64,000 nucleotides of DNA from Prionace glauca (GCA_037974335.1 CM075760.1:19275791-19339790), one strand, 5' to 3'. Counted from the first letter of the stretch, positions 33,706 through 45,480 are shown. Program-made: numbers and translations. Notes: generated by a model from the sequence alone, not told the origin.

Positions 33706-34134
33706 ATTCCTCTTCAGGCGTCATTTCAGGCAACGACCGGTCCCCTGAGTCTTGATGGCTCTGTTTCCTCATGGAGAATGACAGCATTCATCCTTACAGC
33801 AACATAATGGTTTGTTTTCAATCATGTTTGGGACATCAGCTATGGCGCGGCAGAGGATGAATGTTTAGCTGAAACATCTACTTCATAACAGGGGATGGAA
33901 TAATGAATGGGTTGCGATATTTCCATTTCATGTTCCCTCACTTTGTAACTTTGTGGTTTATGAAATCCTCTTTCAGACAGGGAAATATATCTTGCCTCCC
34001 CACTCAACTACTGATTAATCTGCAAGTTTCATTGTGATAAATAATAAAATGTGTTTTAAGTCCATCATGTTACTTGCAACCAGAACATTTTATATCGATA
34101 TTGTTTGATATAGCAATACCGATAGAAAATAAAG

Positions 34135-34690
34135 AACAAAGAACAACACAGCACGGGAAACAGGCCCTTCGGCCCAACGAGCCCGCGCCGCCGTCCCATT
34201 GTCTCAGTGACCTATTCATGATTTTAGTCTACGCCTAATGTGCGAGGATCAGGGAGGTCCAATATAGGGACAATTTGTTACCCAATCAATCAGCCTAAAA
34301 GCACATTTTTGGGATGTGGGAGGAAACCGGAGCACCCGGAGGAAACCCACGCAACCATGGGGAGAACACACAAACTCCCACGGACACAGGCCCAAATCCA
34401 TGTGTCCACACAGCAACAGAAATAGTCTCTGAGCTGTCATGTTGCCCTTGAGATGGTCCAGTTTAAGCACACCACCGACATGAAGCAATAAGCAACTCCC
34501 GAAGCAACATCCAAGTGCAGCCCACCACAACCTGCCGCATGCATGCCCCTTGCTTGTCAACAAGGTGGACTTAAATGCCTGTGGAGACAAAACTTCATTA
34601 TTAAACAGGCGAAGACTTTACATCCCTGAGGCAAAAACGGAATCCCAAGCCTACGATGTTTAGTAAGGCCTGCTATATCCCCCTATATGT
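34135..34690 (-). mobile_element. Composite SINE-type insertion private to unit B
   Basis: About 560 bp absent from unit A (21.37 kb, cgatacaaaacaaagtagtc). The left end has aagaacaaagaacaacacag and caggcccttcggccc; the middle shares the SINE body (ggaggaaaccggagcacccg); the right half (34.43-34.69 kb) is a different, unrecognised sequence. The flanking ACAAAG-type duplication is imperfect. Confidence 0.75.
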
Positions 34691-34696
34691 AGACAA

Positions 34697-34803
34697 AGTA
34701 GTCCCTGTCAGTGTTTGAAGTCTCATAACACCAAATTAAAGTCCAATAGATTTATTTGATAGCACAAACCACTAGCTTTCGGAGCGCTGTCCCTTTATCA
34801 GGC
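34697..34803 (-). mobile_element. Penelope-like terminal fragment (unit B)
   Basis: Counterpart of 21397-21497 with the same junction to the F4 relic. Confidence 0.7.
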
Positions 34804-35319
34804 GAATGGGAGTTCTGTCTGTACCAGGATATGGTGTCGTTTGTAAAAACGGAGCGCTGACTGCTAGGTTCAACCCGGTCGAACCAGCCTGCTCATGTTG
34901 GGAGCTCTGACGCTCTTTACTCCGAGGGTAGTTCTTTACTCAGAGGGTAGTAAGGGTGTGGAATGCCCTGCCTGCAGCAGTTGTGGACTCGCCAACTTTA
35001 AGGGCGTTCAAATGGTCAGTGGATAGGCATATGGATAACTTTGGAATAGTTTAGGTTAGAGGGTCATTAGATTGGTTCCACTGGTCGGCACAACATCGAG
35101 GGCCGAAGGGCCTGTACTGCGCTGTAATGTTCTATGTTCTATGACACTGACCGGCTATGAACAAAGAAAGATCACTCACAAACTACATGGTGTGAAGAAA
35201 TTGTTAAAAACAACAGATCTGATTAGAAAAATCAACTCACACAATAGCAGCAGGGTCAGGGCTCCAAGAGGAAATAGGTATTTGGTTGGGAGGGGGGCAG
35301 TGGGAGGGGGTTGCTTCAT
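34804..35319 (-). pseudogene. F4 V-segment relic, unit B (35.0 kb)
   Basis: Same broken structure as the unit A relic: leader exon 35241-35319 with donor TGT/GTGAGT, LINE 3' end in the intron, a V fragment at 34805-34910 with Cys changed to Ser and SWYRQN, ended by the Penelope fragment. All lesions are shared with unit A, so they predate the duplication. Confidence 0.8.
34915..35150 (+). mobile_element. LINE 3' end (unit B)
   Basis: Counterpart of 21595-21835, same (TTCTATG)n tail. Confidence 0.72.
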
Positions 35320-35467
35320 GATAATAAAGGTGCACAAGAAGATCAATCCGGGTCTGATTTTCAGACTGGGACTTGCAGCCGGGGCCTGGACTCTGAAATG
35401 TGGGAAGGGAAAGGAGAGGCGAGAGTTTTCCATTCCCCCCTTCAATGTGAGACTGAGGGTCCACATT

Positions 35468-35570
35468 GTCACCGATTGGACTATTATGGGATGTCGGTCT
35501 CTGACGCTGCTCACGGTGTCACTGAGAGATTGGCTGTTTCTCAAACCATTGTCCACTTGAACCGTCAAAG
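35468..35570 (-). promoter_or_regulatory. F4 V promoter of the 35.0-kb relic
   Basis: Same block as 22.15-22.26 kb; the CRE-like TGACGT has become TGACGC here, while the ATTGG boxes are kept. Confidence 0.55.
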
Positions 35571-37221
35571 ACCCCCCGGCCCTCTCTGCACCCTATGTGC
35601 AGCAGCAGAGTACATTGTTTCACAACGGCTGTGCTCTGTTATCCTTCTAAATGAACAGAGCAGTTCATCGTCTGAGAATTATAGAGTCTTAAAGAACAAA
35701 CAGACGCCATTCGGCCCATTGCTCGCGTACTGTCTCTGCTGAAGGGTATCCACTTATTCCTAATCAACAGATTGCTTTCAATATTAATTATATATATATA
35801 TTTCTCATTCCGTTTACTGCCCAAATATTAAATATCTTAGTAAATTACTTCTACATTATGTGTCCATTACAGATTGGCATGGATCATCGCAATTTCTAAC
35901 ATCGTCTGCTCAAAACACAAGTCTTCTAATCGCTCCCTCCACTTTCATAGAGTTAGCCTGAAATGCTGCCATCCATTCACCCCCTGCGAGACCAGCCGGA
36001 TTAATTCTGTTTCTTCTTAACCTTTTCCAAACTTGAATTGATCGGGTAGATGTCTGCCAACCACTTCTGAACAGAGGTTCTGCTCTTGTCCGGTGTGGGG
36101 GTGAAAATGCCCCAGTTGATCAAGTGGCACTCCCCTCAACACTGTGCTTCCTTATCCCAACTCCACGTTTTCCAGTGTCTCACACACTGTCTGTCAGGTT
36201 AACACTGAAAGAGGAAAGAGTCTCCCGCTCAGCACTGCACATTCTCAACCCAACTCTATCTTTCCCAATCTCTCTCACACACTGTCTCTGAGGTTAACAC
36301 GAAACGAACGAAGAATCAATAAACTGATCCAAGTGTTGCGAACTGTGCTCGCGAGAATGGTGTGTTCAGCGTTAGACTTGTAGCCTTGCTTTCTGAAATC
36401 TGTGTTGTGAGTAAATATTTGATTATTGATATGTTTAATGTCATTGGCAGCTTCTTCTCCTTCTGACCCGAGTCCTTTCTCTCCTTTGATTCAGTAAAAT
36501 AATAATTACTTCTTATTTTCTGGCTCATTTCCTCTAGTTTTTGTTTTGCTATGGGTTAAACAGAGGCAGCATTTTCATGAACTGAGTTGTATGTCTGTTA
36601 GTTACAGAATTGTATTCATTCACCTGTCTGAACAATCCCGCCAGATGGGGACATTTGGTTTCCCGCATTTATCATATTCAGTCTATAAATTGTTGCATTA
36701 TTTGATTTATTTTATAGCGATAGGGTGGGTTGGACGGTGGTGGGTGGATGGGGTGGGAGTTCTCCTGAGAAGGAGATACCCAATATTAAGCAATAGAATG
36801 AACAGGTTGAGAGAGAGTCTGTATCATATGACGCATGCTGTGTCTGTAACTCTGCAGACGGAAACACCCACTTTTGGGGCAGAAATTGCCCCTCCCACTG
36901 CGCTGCAGGTCCAACAAACCCCGGACGAGAGAATTACATGCCCATTAACAGAAGGCAGTCAATATGGGTCAGAGCGCCAGCAGCAAAGACAACTGACAAT
37001 GCTGCTGTTATTTCTTCATATTTTCAATTCAGAGCAGCGAAGAGTTAGTAACCAGTGCGCCCCTGACGGAAGTTCTGAAACTTTCAATGTTGGGATAACG
37101 AGCAAAGTACAAATTTATCAATGGGTCATTTCCAGTGCCCGAGTTTTAGGAGATATGTTTCAGAAAATTCAGCCGTTTAAATATCTCGTAAATACTAAAC
37201 ATTAGTTACCAGTGGGACTTA

Positions 37222-37450
37222 GCCGTCGCTGGCTGGCCAGCATTTATCGCCCATCCTTATTTGCCCTTCGAGAGCAGTTGAGAGTCAACCACATTGCTGT
37301 GGCTCTGGAATCACATGTAGGCCAGACCAGGTAAGGGCGGCAGATTTCCTTCCCGAAAGGACATGAGTGAATCAGATGAGTTTTCAGACAATGGTTTCAT
37401 GGTCATCAGTAAATTCTGAATTCCGGCTCTCCCCAACGCGAACTGAGTTT
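37222..37450 (+). repeat. Dispersed shark-type repeat (unit B)
   Basis: Counterpart of 23.90-24.13 kb. Confidence 0.6.
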
Positions 37451-37835
37451 CTGGATTAATAGTTTCGCGATAATATCACGGAGCCACCCCCTCTTTATTT
37501 ATGATATCACTTGATTTTTACTCTGTCTATTACACTCGGTACTTTTCAATCTCGATCTCTATTTCAACAACTTCCTCATTTTCTGTCCACTCCTCCGACA
37601 ATAACTGAAATTTCCTCTGTCCTATTTTCCAATCACTCAGTCTAGTTTACATGCTCCCTCTTTCCTCTTCACCATTTCTGTTTTCAACTCTCTTCATTTC
37701 TGACGGTGTTGTAATAATTAGATTCTATATTTTATTTTCAGTTGCGTCGTTTCCTTTTCTAACTATTTTAAAATACTCCCATCAGTCACTGAGGCGACAT
37801 TGCAGACACACAGAGTGGATCTCACAATCGATGGA

Positions 37836-37874
37836 GGTTTTTGTATGGGACCCCCCTGTGTTTGTTACACTGTG
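37836..37874 (-). other. V recombination signal (23-RSS)
   Basis: CACAGTG (37868-37874), 23-bp spacer, ACAAAAACC (37836-37844), minus strand. Confidence 0.92.
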
Positions 37875-38207
37875 GCTCACGGCACAGAGATAGGTGGCGG
37901 TGTCTGTAACTCTGGCGTCTCTCACAGTCAGGGCACTGAATTTGGAGCCTCCCCCGATTGAGGCAATGATCCTCTCGCTTTGATCGGTTTCTCTTTTGGC
38001 CATCACCAGATGCTGGGGTGGCTGATTCGGGGACTGTCTGTACCAAGACAAGCTGGTAAACGCAGAGGTGGTTGTGCAGTTGATGGATATGGTTTCCTCT
38101 TCGCTGACAACCTCCCACCGAGGGAGCTGCATCACCTCATCTGCACCAGTCACTCCCGTGAAGATCAGAGTGAAAAGCAGCCAAGAGAATCTGTAAATTC
38201 GGAGCAT
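37875..38207 (-). CDS. F3 TCR V segment, intact and intronless, unit B (38.0 kb)
   Basis: One-exon leader plus V domain as in V 24.7 (MLRIYRFSWLLFTLIFTGVT then GADEVMQLPRWEVV). Counting by eye, 11 nucleotide differences from V 24.7 over leader and V, 8 of them amino-acid changing: in the leader (F to L, L to W), CDR1 (TSAFTSL versus TTAFPSL) and CDR2/FR3 (AKRE; IIASIGGGSKFS). Hallmark residues NCTTT, LSWYRQ and TYLCAVS are kept. AGCT in CDR1 at 38051-38054. Confidence 0.88.
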
Positions 38208-38706
38208 TTTTCAGATCATATGAAATTCCTGCTCAAGCAATTGTCCAAGGACTTCAGTTTAGAATTAGGATATGTATATAATATTCACACGAAATAACAA
38301 GGAGCCAAAAACCCGCTCCAGTTGTAACTGTGGCGTCTCTCTGTCCAGCTGATGAAAGAAGCTGAGACTCGAGCTTTATCCGCTCACGGATGTCGATTCT
38401 ACTGGAATCAGAGATGGAGAATTGAAACCGGAATAAATAAACCCCATCGGTAACCCCATGTTTCCGGTTACAAATCTCGTCCCACGTGTCTAACTAGGAA
38501 ACCATTCTCCCTGTCAGAACATTGACTGAACCCAGCTCGGGGTGAATCCATTCACTGGCTGCCGGCTCACCAGCTACTAACCCCACAGCACCACCGCGGA
38601 CACAGGGAAATGCAGTGAGAGCATCCCGATGCAAAATATACAGGGTGAAGTTTGAAACGGATGTTTTCAAATATCCAATTCCTGTTTTACAGAACAGGCA
38701 AAGGAA

Positions 38707-39167
38707 ATGCTCAACATTTGGACTGTTTGGAGAATATTCATAACAAGTAATTGTGAACCAAACACATTTCATATTTACTTTAATTTTACAAACGTGATTT
38801 AAAATTAATTTTTAAGTATTCAGACGGTCTGATTTATTTCTGTTTGAGCAGGTTTTTCAGATCTGAGTCATGGAGATTCTGTCACTCTGTCGCTATCCTC
38901 AGGATGAAAGACTGAAGAAGAAACATTGAGTTTAACCTGTACCTATTATATTACAATGATCAACTACATTTTATCCTGATACCGGCAACACTCAGAGAAA
39001 CAGCGTCTATTTGTATTGAGGAAAAATTAGATATTTGTAGAAGATATAACAAATCTTGTTGAAAGCCGTTTCCCTGGAGACCTTCAGACGTCGAGTAAAT
39101 TCACCAGTTTGACTATCTCTGGTCTGCAGCTGACTGACGCTGCCGTGTATCACTGCGCTTTCAGTCT
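38707..39167 (+). pseudogene. F2 V-segment relic, unit B (39.0 kb)
   Basis: Leader relic from 38707; V exon from 38861. It shares the FR1 stop, the FR2 stop at the Trp position, VYHCAF and the decayed heptamer CATCGTC (39168-39174; nonamer ACAAAACCT 39198-39206) with unit A, so it was already dead at duplication. Confidence 0.85.
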
Positions 39168-39986
39168 CATCGTCATGGAAATCAGTCTGACTGATGTACA
39201 AAACCTGCCTTGAACTATCGGTTGAAACCGTGTCTGCTGCACAGAATCGTGGGCAGATGCAGCCACAATGTAACAGTCAGCCAGGCAAGAATCCTCATTA
39301 ACCTGGGATCAGCCTTCACCCAAGTGTTTCCAGTATCCGGCCACTTCAGTCATCGTGCCTCTTTGAGTCTGTGAGATCTCTCAGTGGTGAGTTGGCTGAT
39401 ATTTAAGGAAACACCTCGAGCTGGACTGCTTTTACCACCTTGATAGGGGAACGGTTGCCCTTTTCCAGATGGGATTGTGGAAACGAAACCCTGCTCTGTA
39501 AATTGGCAGCTGCAAATTCCGGCTTGCTCATAGTAACAAAAACATTCCAGCATTAAGGAAACATTCTGTAGTTCACTGGTCATTCGGGGAATTCTATTCT
39601 CAATGTTTGTTTTAAAGATCACAGTCGCTTCCTTGTGAAATGTCTTCATTGATTATACACTTTCTCTGAAGCTGCAAAACTCTTGTCGGATCAAATAAAC
39701 CCAGACCACAGGTCGCCGGAAAAAGGCTTCAAAATCTGATGGGGATTGAGTTGCTGAATATTAGACAGACACCGGAACTGGATCAAATGACAATTACTAA
39801 ACCAAAGAGATCAAATACATTTAAGAAGGTCAGCGATAGTCCAACTGCGAGTTGAAATTAACCAATGCAATTCCTCAAATGTTCCTTATCTCTTGTTGAG
39901 GTTGTGTTTTGTTCTGATATTTCAGGAAGGCACCTGCGACTCTCTGAGTGGAGGGTGAATTATTCTTTCTGTTTAACGGTGCAAGA

Positions 39987-40000
39987 GCACCCTCTGGTGG
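39987..40000 (-). promoter_or_regulatory. CTCF-like motif 3' of F6 V (40.2 kb)
   Basis: CCACCAGAGGGTGC on the minus strand, identical to unit A, 24 bp beyond the nonamer. Confidence 0.5.
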
Positions 40001-40063
40001 TACCTTTCTAGAACCCCAGTGTGAGGTTTTGTCCGGGAACCGCTCTATCTCTGCCGCAGTGTG

Positions 40064-40353
40064 GGCTCAATTGCACAGAAATACACAGCGCTGTCGGAGT
40101 GAAGAGCCCTGGCTTATTTAAGAGAGCAGTTTTGTTTCCTTTGTGCAAACAGCAGGAAGCCTGGCTCTTGAGACGAATCTCCCGCGCTTTATCCTCATTG
40201 AATATTTTGGACCTTTTCCGGTTTACTGGACGTATCAGAACAGAGATGGTTCATGGTTGGTTATTGACTGACGACACTCCGGTATTGTGCTCTGTCTTTC
40301 CTGAATTGTTAATTCAGAAGGAACCTGGAACAAGGAATCATCGTTCATGGTTC
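40064..40353 (-). pseudogene. F6 V-segment relic, unit B (40.2 kb)
   Basis: Counterpart of V 26.9 with the same stops. The RSS is still good: CACACTG (40057-40063), 23-bp spacer, GACAAAACC (40025-40033). Confidence 0.82.
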
Positions 40354-40434
40354 CTATAACACAAACACAGAGTATTCCAAAAGTCAGAAATTAAACACAA
40401 TTCCTGGATAAGACATTGACTGAACAGAGACTCG

Positions 40435-40570
40435 ATGTGGAGATACCGGCGTTGGACTGGGGTAAACACAGTAAGAAGTCTCACAACACCAGGTTAAAGT
40501 CTCACAAGTTTATTTGGTAGAAAACGCCAAAAGCTTTCGGTGTTTTCCCCTTCATCAGGTGTCTCACCAG
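40435..40570 (-). mobile_element. Penelope-like terminal fragment (unit B)
   Basis: Counterpart of 27.11-27.25 kb. Confidence 0.72.
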
Positions 40571-41817
40571 AAAACAAGACCATTATTACCAGTAAGGAAC
40601 AAGGGGACATATCGTAATTCCTTTAGAGTTCGACAGAAAAATACAGGTTATTCTCGATGTGTTGATTCTTCTAATCTGATATAAAGTGTAACCCAGATCA
40701 GAATGTGGCTTCACTGACTCAGAAACTGAGGTTGTTTTTCAGGGATACGTCTAACTGTTCTGTGAATGTTGATCGAAGTGACGCACCAATAAATGGGATT
40801 CGGACAGAATTATCTAGTCTGATTGCTTCTCTTTCTCTTTCTGACATTTTCAGGGTTTCTGCCTCCCTTTTCTTGTTTCTGTCTCTGTCAGTTGTTCGTT
40901 CTGACTCTCTTTTCGAAGTACCATGAAAATGCGGAGTTTAGAAAATCTAACTTGTCTCGGAATCTTATGAAAAAAAATCCTCACAAGAACTACTCTGTTA
41001 ATAGGAGCAAACATATTTCTGTATTTTATAGATATGTTTGAAATTACAACAGTTAGATAAAATGCTTAATTTAGTGGGAATCAGGACAAAATCAATTCCC
41101 TCTGCATGCGGCGCAGTAACAGTTGCAATCTGCAAAGTTTCGTGTTGATTTGAATTCGTTTTATTCATTCTTTATGGCGTGCACATTGGATAAACAGAAT
41201 GAGCTATCAAGATACAAGGAAAGCATTTCTCCCTTCTTTATAGTTATCTAAAATGAAGTGTGTGTTACTCGGCATAATAATAATTACCTGATGACATAAT
41301 TATACATCGATGTGAGAAACCTGTCACTTTTTCAATCGCGCTGGCAAAATGCTTTTTCCAAACCATTTATTTTGCACGGACAACACAAACTGACGCCAAC
41401 TTCAATCAAAAAATTGGAAAATATTCATCTGTCAGTTTGTTTGCTCATTGTAAGTTTGTATCGTCCAGGTATCATTCACAACTTAAGCTCCAAAGACCTT
41501 AGTGCATCAAAGTGCAGCAACGTTTATCTACTATACGTTTGGATGGAATTAACATCTGATAACTACATCAGTTGTGTACATTAATCCCTAAATGCAATCT
41601 CCAGGCAATAACTCCCATGGGCAATAGCGAACAATGTTCGCATAGAGTGGATGATAACAAAAGGGCAAATAGCCACCCGACCTCCTGCTGCAAACTTTCA
41701 TCCCTGACAACGATATTCAATATTCACACTTCAGCAACCGGGTCCGAGGTCCAGCTATCGAGTGACTGAACCTCTCTGTGACTCACAAAGGCCGGCGCCT
41801 GCAGTAAGTGAACGCCG

Positions 41818-41831
41818 CCAGCAGATGGTGA
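41818..41831 (+). promoter_or_regulatory. Weak CTCF-like motif (unit B)
   Basis: CCAGCAGATGGTGA, counterpart of 28494-28507. Confidence 0.35.
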
Positions 41832-42064
41832 TATTGCATTATTTTCGTCACGAGACAGTGACATTCCCGTTTCAACTCACAAGCCATCAACCGAGAGAGT
41901 ACGTGAACAATGGGCCGAATAGTCTCTGTTAGTGTTACAACAATTTACGGTTCCAAGATTATGAACGGCTCTTTTCAATTAGAAAGACGCCACAGCACAA
42001 TTCTTGCAAAACAATTTACTTTGTTGCTGCAGTGAGGAAGGAGATGCTCGGAAGCAGAGACGGT

Positions 42065-42165
42065 TCAAGTGGTTTCTGGGTTGAGAAACAGCCAATTGCT
42101 GAGTGGCACCGTGAGAAACGTCAGGTACCGATATCCCATAATTATCCAATCGGTGACAGTGTGGC
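42065..42165 (+). promoter_or_regulatory. Promoter of F4 V 42.6
   Basis: Same arrangement as at 28.74 kb: CCAAT, GTGGCACCGTGAG, ACGTCAG and a second CCAAT upstream of the ATG at 42307. Confidence 0.65.
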
Positions 42166-42306
42166 CCTTCGGTCTCACATTGAATGGGGGAATGTGAAGC
42201 TCTCGCCGCTCCTCTCCCTCCCCAACATTCAGAGTCTGGGCCTTGGCTGCAAGTCCCAGTTTAGAAAGTAGATCCTGATTAATGCTCTTGTGTATCTTCA
42301 TCAATC

Positions 42307-42734
42307 ATGAAGAGAAATCCCCGCAAAGAGTTATTTCCAGTTGGAGCTCTGATGCTGCTGATATTGTGTGAGTTTATTGATTTACTCAGACGGATTATTT
42401 TAACAATCTCTTCGTAACGTATAGTTTATGAGTGATTTTCTTCTGTTCACAGCCGTTCAGTGTGAGGATCAGAGCTCCCATCCTGAGGAGGTCGTGTCTC
42501 TGGAAGGGGAGCGGGTTGAACTCAAGTGTCGGCTCTCTGATGCTACAGGCGATACAGTAGCCTGGTACAGACAAACACTGAGAGGACCTCCGACATTTAT
42601 CGCCTCCATTTACCAGGGGAATTCGACCAAAGGAAGTTACACACTGTCCTTTGACCGAGTAAAGAATTCCAACACCATTTCTATAGATGAGACGACGGTT
42701 CTGTTCTCCGGAATGTATCTCTGTGCGAAGCAGA
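42307..42734 (+). CDS. F4 TCR V segment, intact, unit B (42.6 kb)
   Basis: Leader exon 42307-42367 (MKRNPRKELFPVGALMLLIL), donor TTGT/GTGAGT, V exon 42453-42734 after GTTCACAG. It differs from V 29.2 at a few residues, among them HPEEVVSLEGE in FR1, LSDATGD in CDR1 and TLRGPPTF in FR2. Hallmarks LKCRL, AWYRQ and GMYLCAKQ are kept. The frame is open. Confidence 0.9.
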
Positions 42735-42773
42735 CACAGTGAGACAAAGAGCGGATCCCCCTGTACAATATCC
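42735..42773 (+). other. V recombination signal (23-RSS)
   Basis: CACAGTG (42735-42741), 23-bp spacer, ACAATATCC (42765-42773). Confidence 0.82.
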
Positions 42774-43198
42774 TGTTCACCGCTGTGTCTCCGCTGCACT
42801 TTTAAGTTTTCTGCAAATCAGAAATGCCGTTGATGTTCTTGAATGTTACTTTCCCACATTTAATGCTCTATCTAGATAGCGTTCTAACATCCTAAAGTTG
42901 TCATTAAAGATGCAGATTATCGAAGCATATTAAGTTTTTTTTAAAAAAAACTGTTTCGTTGTTCCAAAAGCAAATTAAAGAGACAGGCAGAAAAATCTGT
43001 CTGTCAATTATCTAAATAAATATTGTAGAAAAAGATAGGTAAATAGATAGATTGACAAGAGGTAGAGATGTTCAGAGTCAGATGCAGACAGATAGGTGGA
43101 TAGACTTATAGTTAACTTTCTTTTGCCAGTATGCGTAAGAACTTTATTTAATTATCCCAGTATGTATCTTTATATTAATTTTGTTCTTGTTTTCACAG

Positions 43199-43466
43199 CT
43201 GTATATTCTCACTCGAAGACATTTCAGATATCGATGTATCGGGTAAATAAAGAAAAGACCATCTCTCTTCATCACAATATTACTGTTACTGGGAATGAGT
43301 TTGTATTTTGGTACCGGCAAGCTCCAGAATATCTCGTTTCCATATTCAGAGATGGAACAACTGAGAGAAGATTTAAAGTATCTGTAGACAGTGAGAAAGG
43401 ATCCACCGGTCTCACTGTTAACACGGTCGAACTGTGTGATGCTGCGGTGAATACAGTGCAGTGAGA
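43199..43466 (+). pseudogene. F5 V-segment relic, unit B (43.3 kb)
   Basis: Less decayed than its unit A partner: SKTFQISMYRVNKEKTISLH, VFWYRQAPEYLVSIFRDGTT, and VSVDSEKGSTGLTVNTVELC are open, with FR2 Trp intact. At the end a 1-bp loss turns the YYS-type codons into DAAVNTVQ-stop. RSS CACAGTG (43467-43473), 23-bp spacer, ACAATAATT (43497-43505). The second Cys was already absent in the family. Confidence 0.85.
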
Positions 43467-45441
43467 CACAGTGAAACAGAGAGATGCAAAGCCTGTACAA
43501 TAATTCACTCGACATGGGGACTATGGAGCCAACCATCCCGTGGCCTTTAGAACAGAGTATGTTTCAAGCCATATCGATAGAAAATGTTCTTCTTGTGAGT
43601 TATATGATGGAATTAAAACAATATAGTTTATTGCTTCTAACAATAGAACTTGCAGAAAAACCCACGTTGGAAATATACAAATTACTCCTTGACTCATCAG
43701 AACACTGAGACAAATGGTCTTGTATCAATATCAAGCAACAAATGGAGAAAACTAAAAACAATAATAAAGGTATCAGATATAGAAAAGTAACATTGATGTA
43801 ATAAAACCCATAATAAACTGCTGCAATATAAACCCAGCGATATCATGTAACAATATTCGAGAACAACATAGAGGATCATTGCTTCACTGATGACGTCCGC
43901 TTTCGTTAAATCTTGTCGAACCGTCAGTTCCCCCTGTAACAGGTGACAGCTGGAGTTACAGGAAATATCTGTGCGTCTTCACACCACAAACCGCAGTGTA
44001 TTTAGAGCAAGAGCTTGTAAGTGAATTACGGAAGACCCAGCACAGAAGGTCTTCTGGACAAGAAGGTTTGGGTTCGAAACCGCTTTGCAGCCTTTTGGCT
44101 ACTGAGGTGTGTTCTTCACCTCGCCACCAAATGTTGAATATCAGGGCCTGAATTCTTTCAGTATGCTTAATGGCAGGTAGTGAGAACAGGAGAGTTTCCT
44201 GCTCACACATACTGCAGGAGGTAATGAAAGCCACTGCAGTAATTTGTCAGGCAGAATCATGGAGCAATGTAATGGAAGTCTGTAGTCACCTAGCGCCACG
44301 TCAGGGCATGATGCCTGGAGGAATGAAGGGGGGGGCGGGTGGTGCGGACAGGAAATTAGAGAGTGATCTCTATAGAGCATTGTATTCTAATATCACTCGG
44401 TAGTCTGAGTACGACGTTTAGGGCAACATGGATCGTCAATATGGCTTCTCAATGTAGCAGAAAGAGAAAGAGTGAGGATGGGAGGAAAGAGAGAGAGGGA
44501 AAGATGTCTATTCTTTGGTTCAAATTTGTGACAAGTTCAATGTAACCGGCACATACTTAAATTCCCCAATCCCTTTGCTCCAGGGTCAGAGTGACGAGAA
44601 TTTCTGATTGAGAATTAAACATTTCCACTGCCTCCTGCAGTGATGAAGTTTGTAACCACAACAACTATAATGAAAATGAAATTCCTTAGGTTCGCAAGTC
44701 CCATTTGACCTCTGGAGTCTGTGAAAGGCGCTACATCAGTAAAAGTTCGATCTCGTTTTTCGAGGGATACCTGTTTGTACAGGTTGCGTTCATTGTATTT
44801 CTGTTTCCAAGGGGAACCGATAATGTTTATTTTTAATTTCATTTTCGTTATTTCAGTTTGTTTTTTTTTCCAGAATAGGTTAATGAATGGTCACCACGCA
44901 CTGGGACTTCCCGGATTCTTTCTTCAGTCCCTTCACAGATTCTTTCCACCCCAGGAGAAACCGGCAGTCTATCCGGAACAATACTCCGGGAACTTACCGA
45001 GGAGACAGCGCAGTGTTTAGAAATGCTGCACCGTCAGAGCTGTCAGCCTCTCGATGACCTGTTAAATCTGGGGTACCGTCTTCCCCCTCAGGTGGAGGTG
45101 CCACATGGTCACTGTTTCCAAAAACAGCAAGAGAAACATCCTGTTCGGTATGTGTTCACCAATCACAATGACTGACACAGCCAGAGCACTACAATATTAC
45201 TGAATGAAATAATATCATTGTGAGTCCAAAAATAGCTGCTGTGTTTATTACATAAAACACTTCGGGATATTAAAATTTACAAAAATATTCTCAAGCTCAT
45301 TCTTTTAAGTGTCTCGATGTTTTAATTTTGCAATGTATTTGTTATTCATAAAAATATTCTCAGTAAAGATTGAGAAATCGCTACGATTTCAGGTTTCATT
45401 TCAGACTCACTCTGATCCATTACGTTGCGTGAGGCTCTGAG

Positions 45442-45480
45442 AGTTTTTGTACAGGTTCAGCCCAGCTCTGAGTCTTTGTG
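45442..45480 (-). other. V recombination signal with degraded heptamer
   Basis: CACAAAG (45474-45480), 23-bp spacer, ACAAAAACT (45442-45450), minus strand. The essential CAC is kept, but GTG is lost. Confidence 0.82.

Larger units (their letters stand above)
30641..43956 (+). repeat. Tandem V module, unit B
   Basis: Direct copy of unit A, same gene order and orientation: V 32.3(-), relic 35.0(-), V 38.0(-), relics 39.0(+), 40.2(-), V 42.6(+), relic 43.3(+). Longer than A by about 0.6 kb, mostly from two private insertions (33.36 and 34.13 kb) against one in A. Gene-free parts (30.9-32.1, 35.6-37.2, 37.45-37.8, 40.6-42.0 kb) repeat those of A. Confidence 0.92.

Noticed and set aside
36546-37205. 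219-codon open frame in unit B (173 codons in unit A at 23229)
   Set aside because: The two copies keep only part of the frame in common; the translation looks random and overlaps no recognisable family. Kept as non-coding module sequence.
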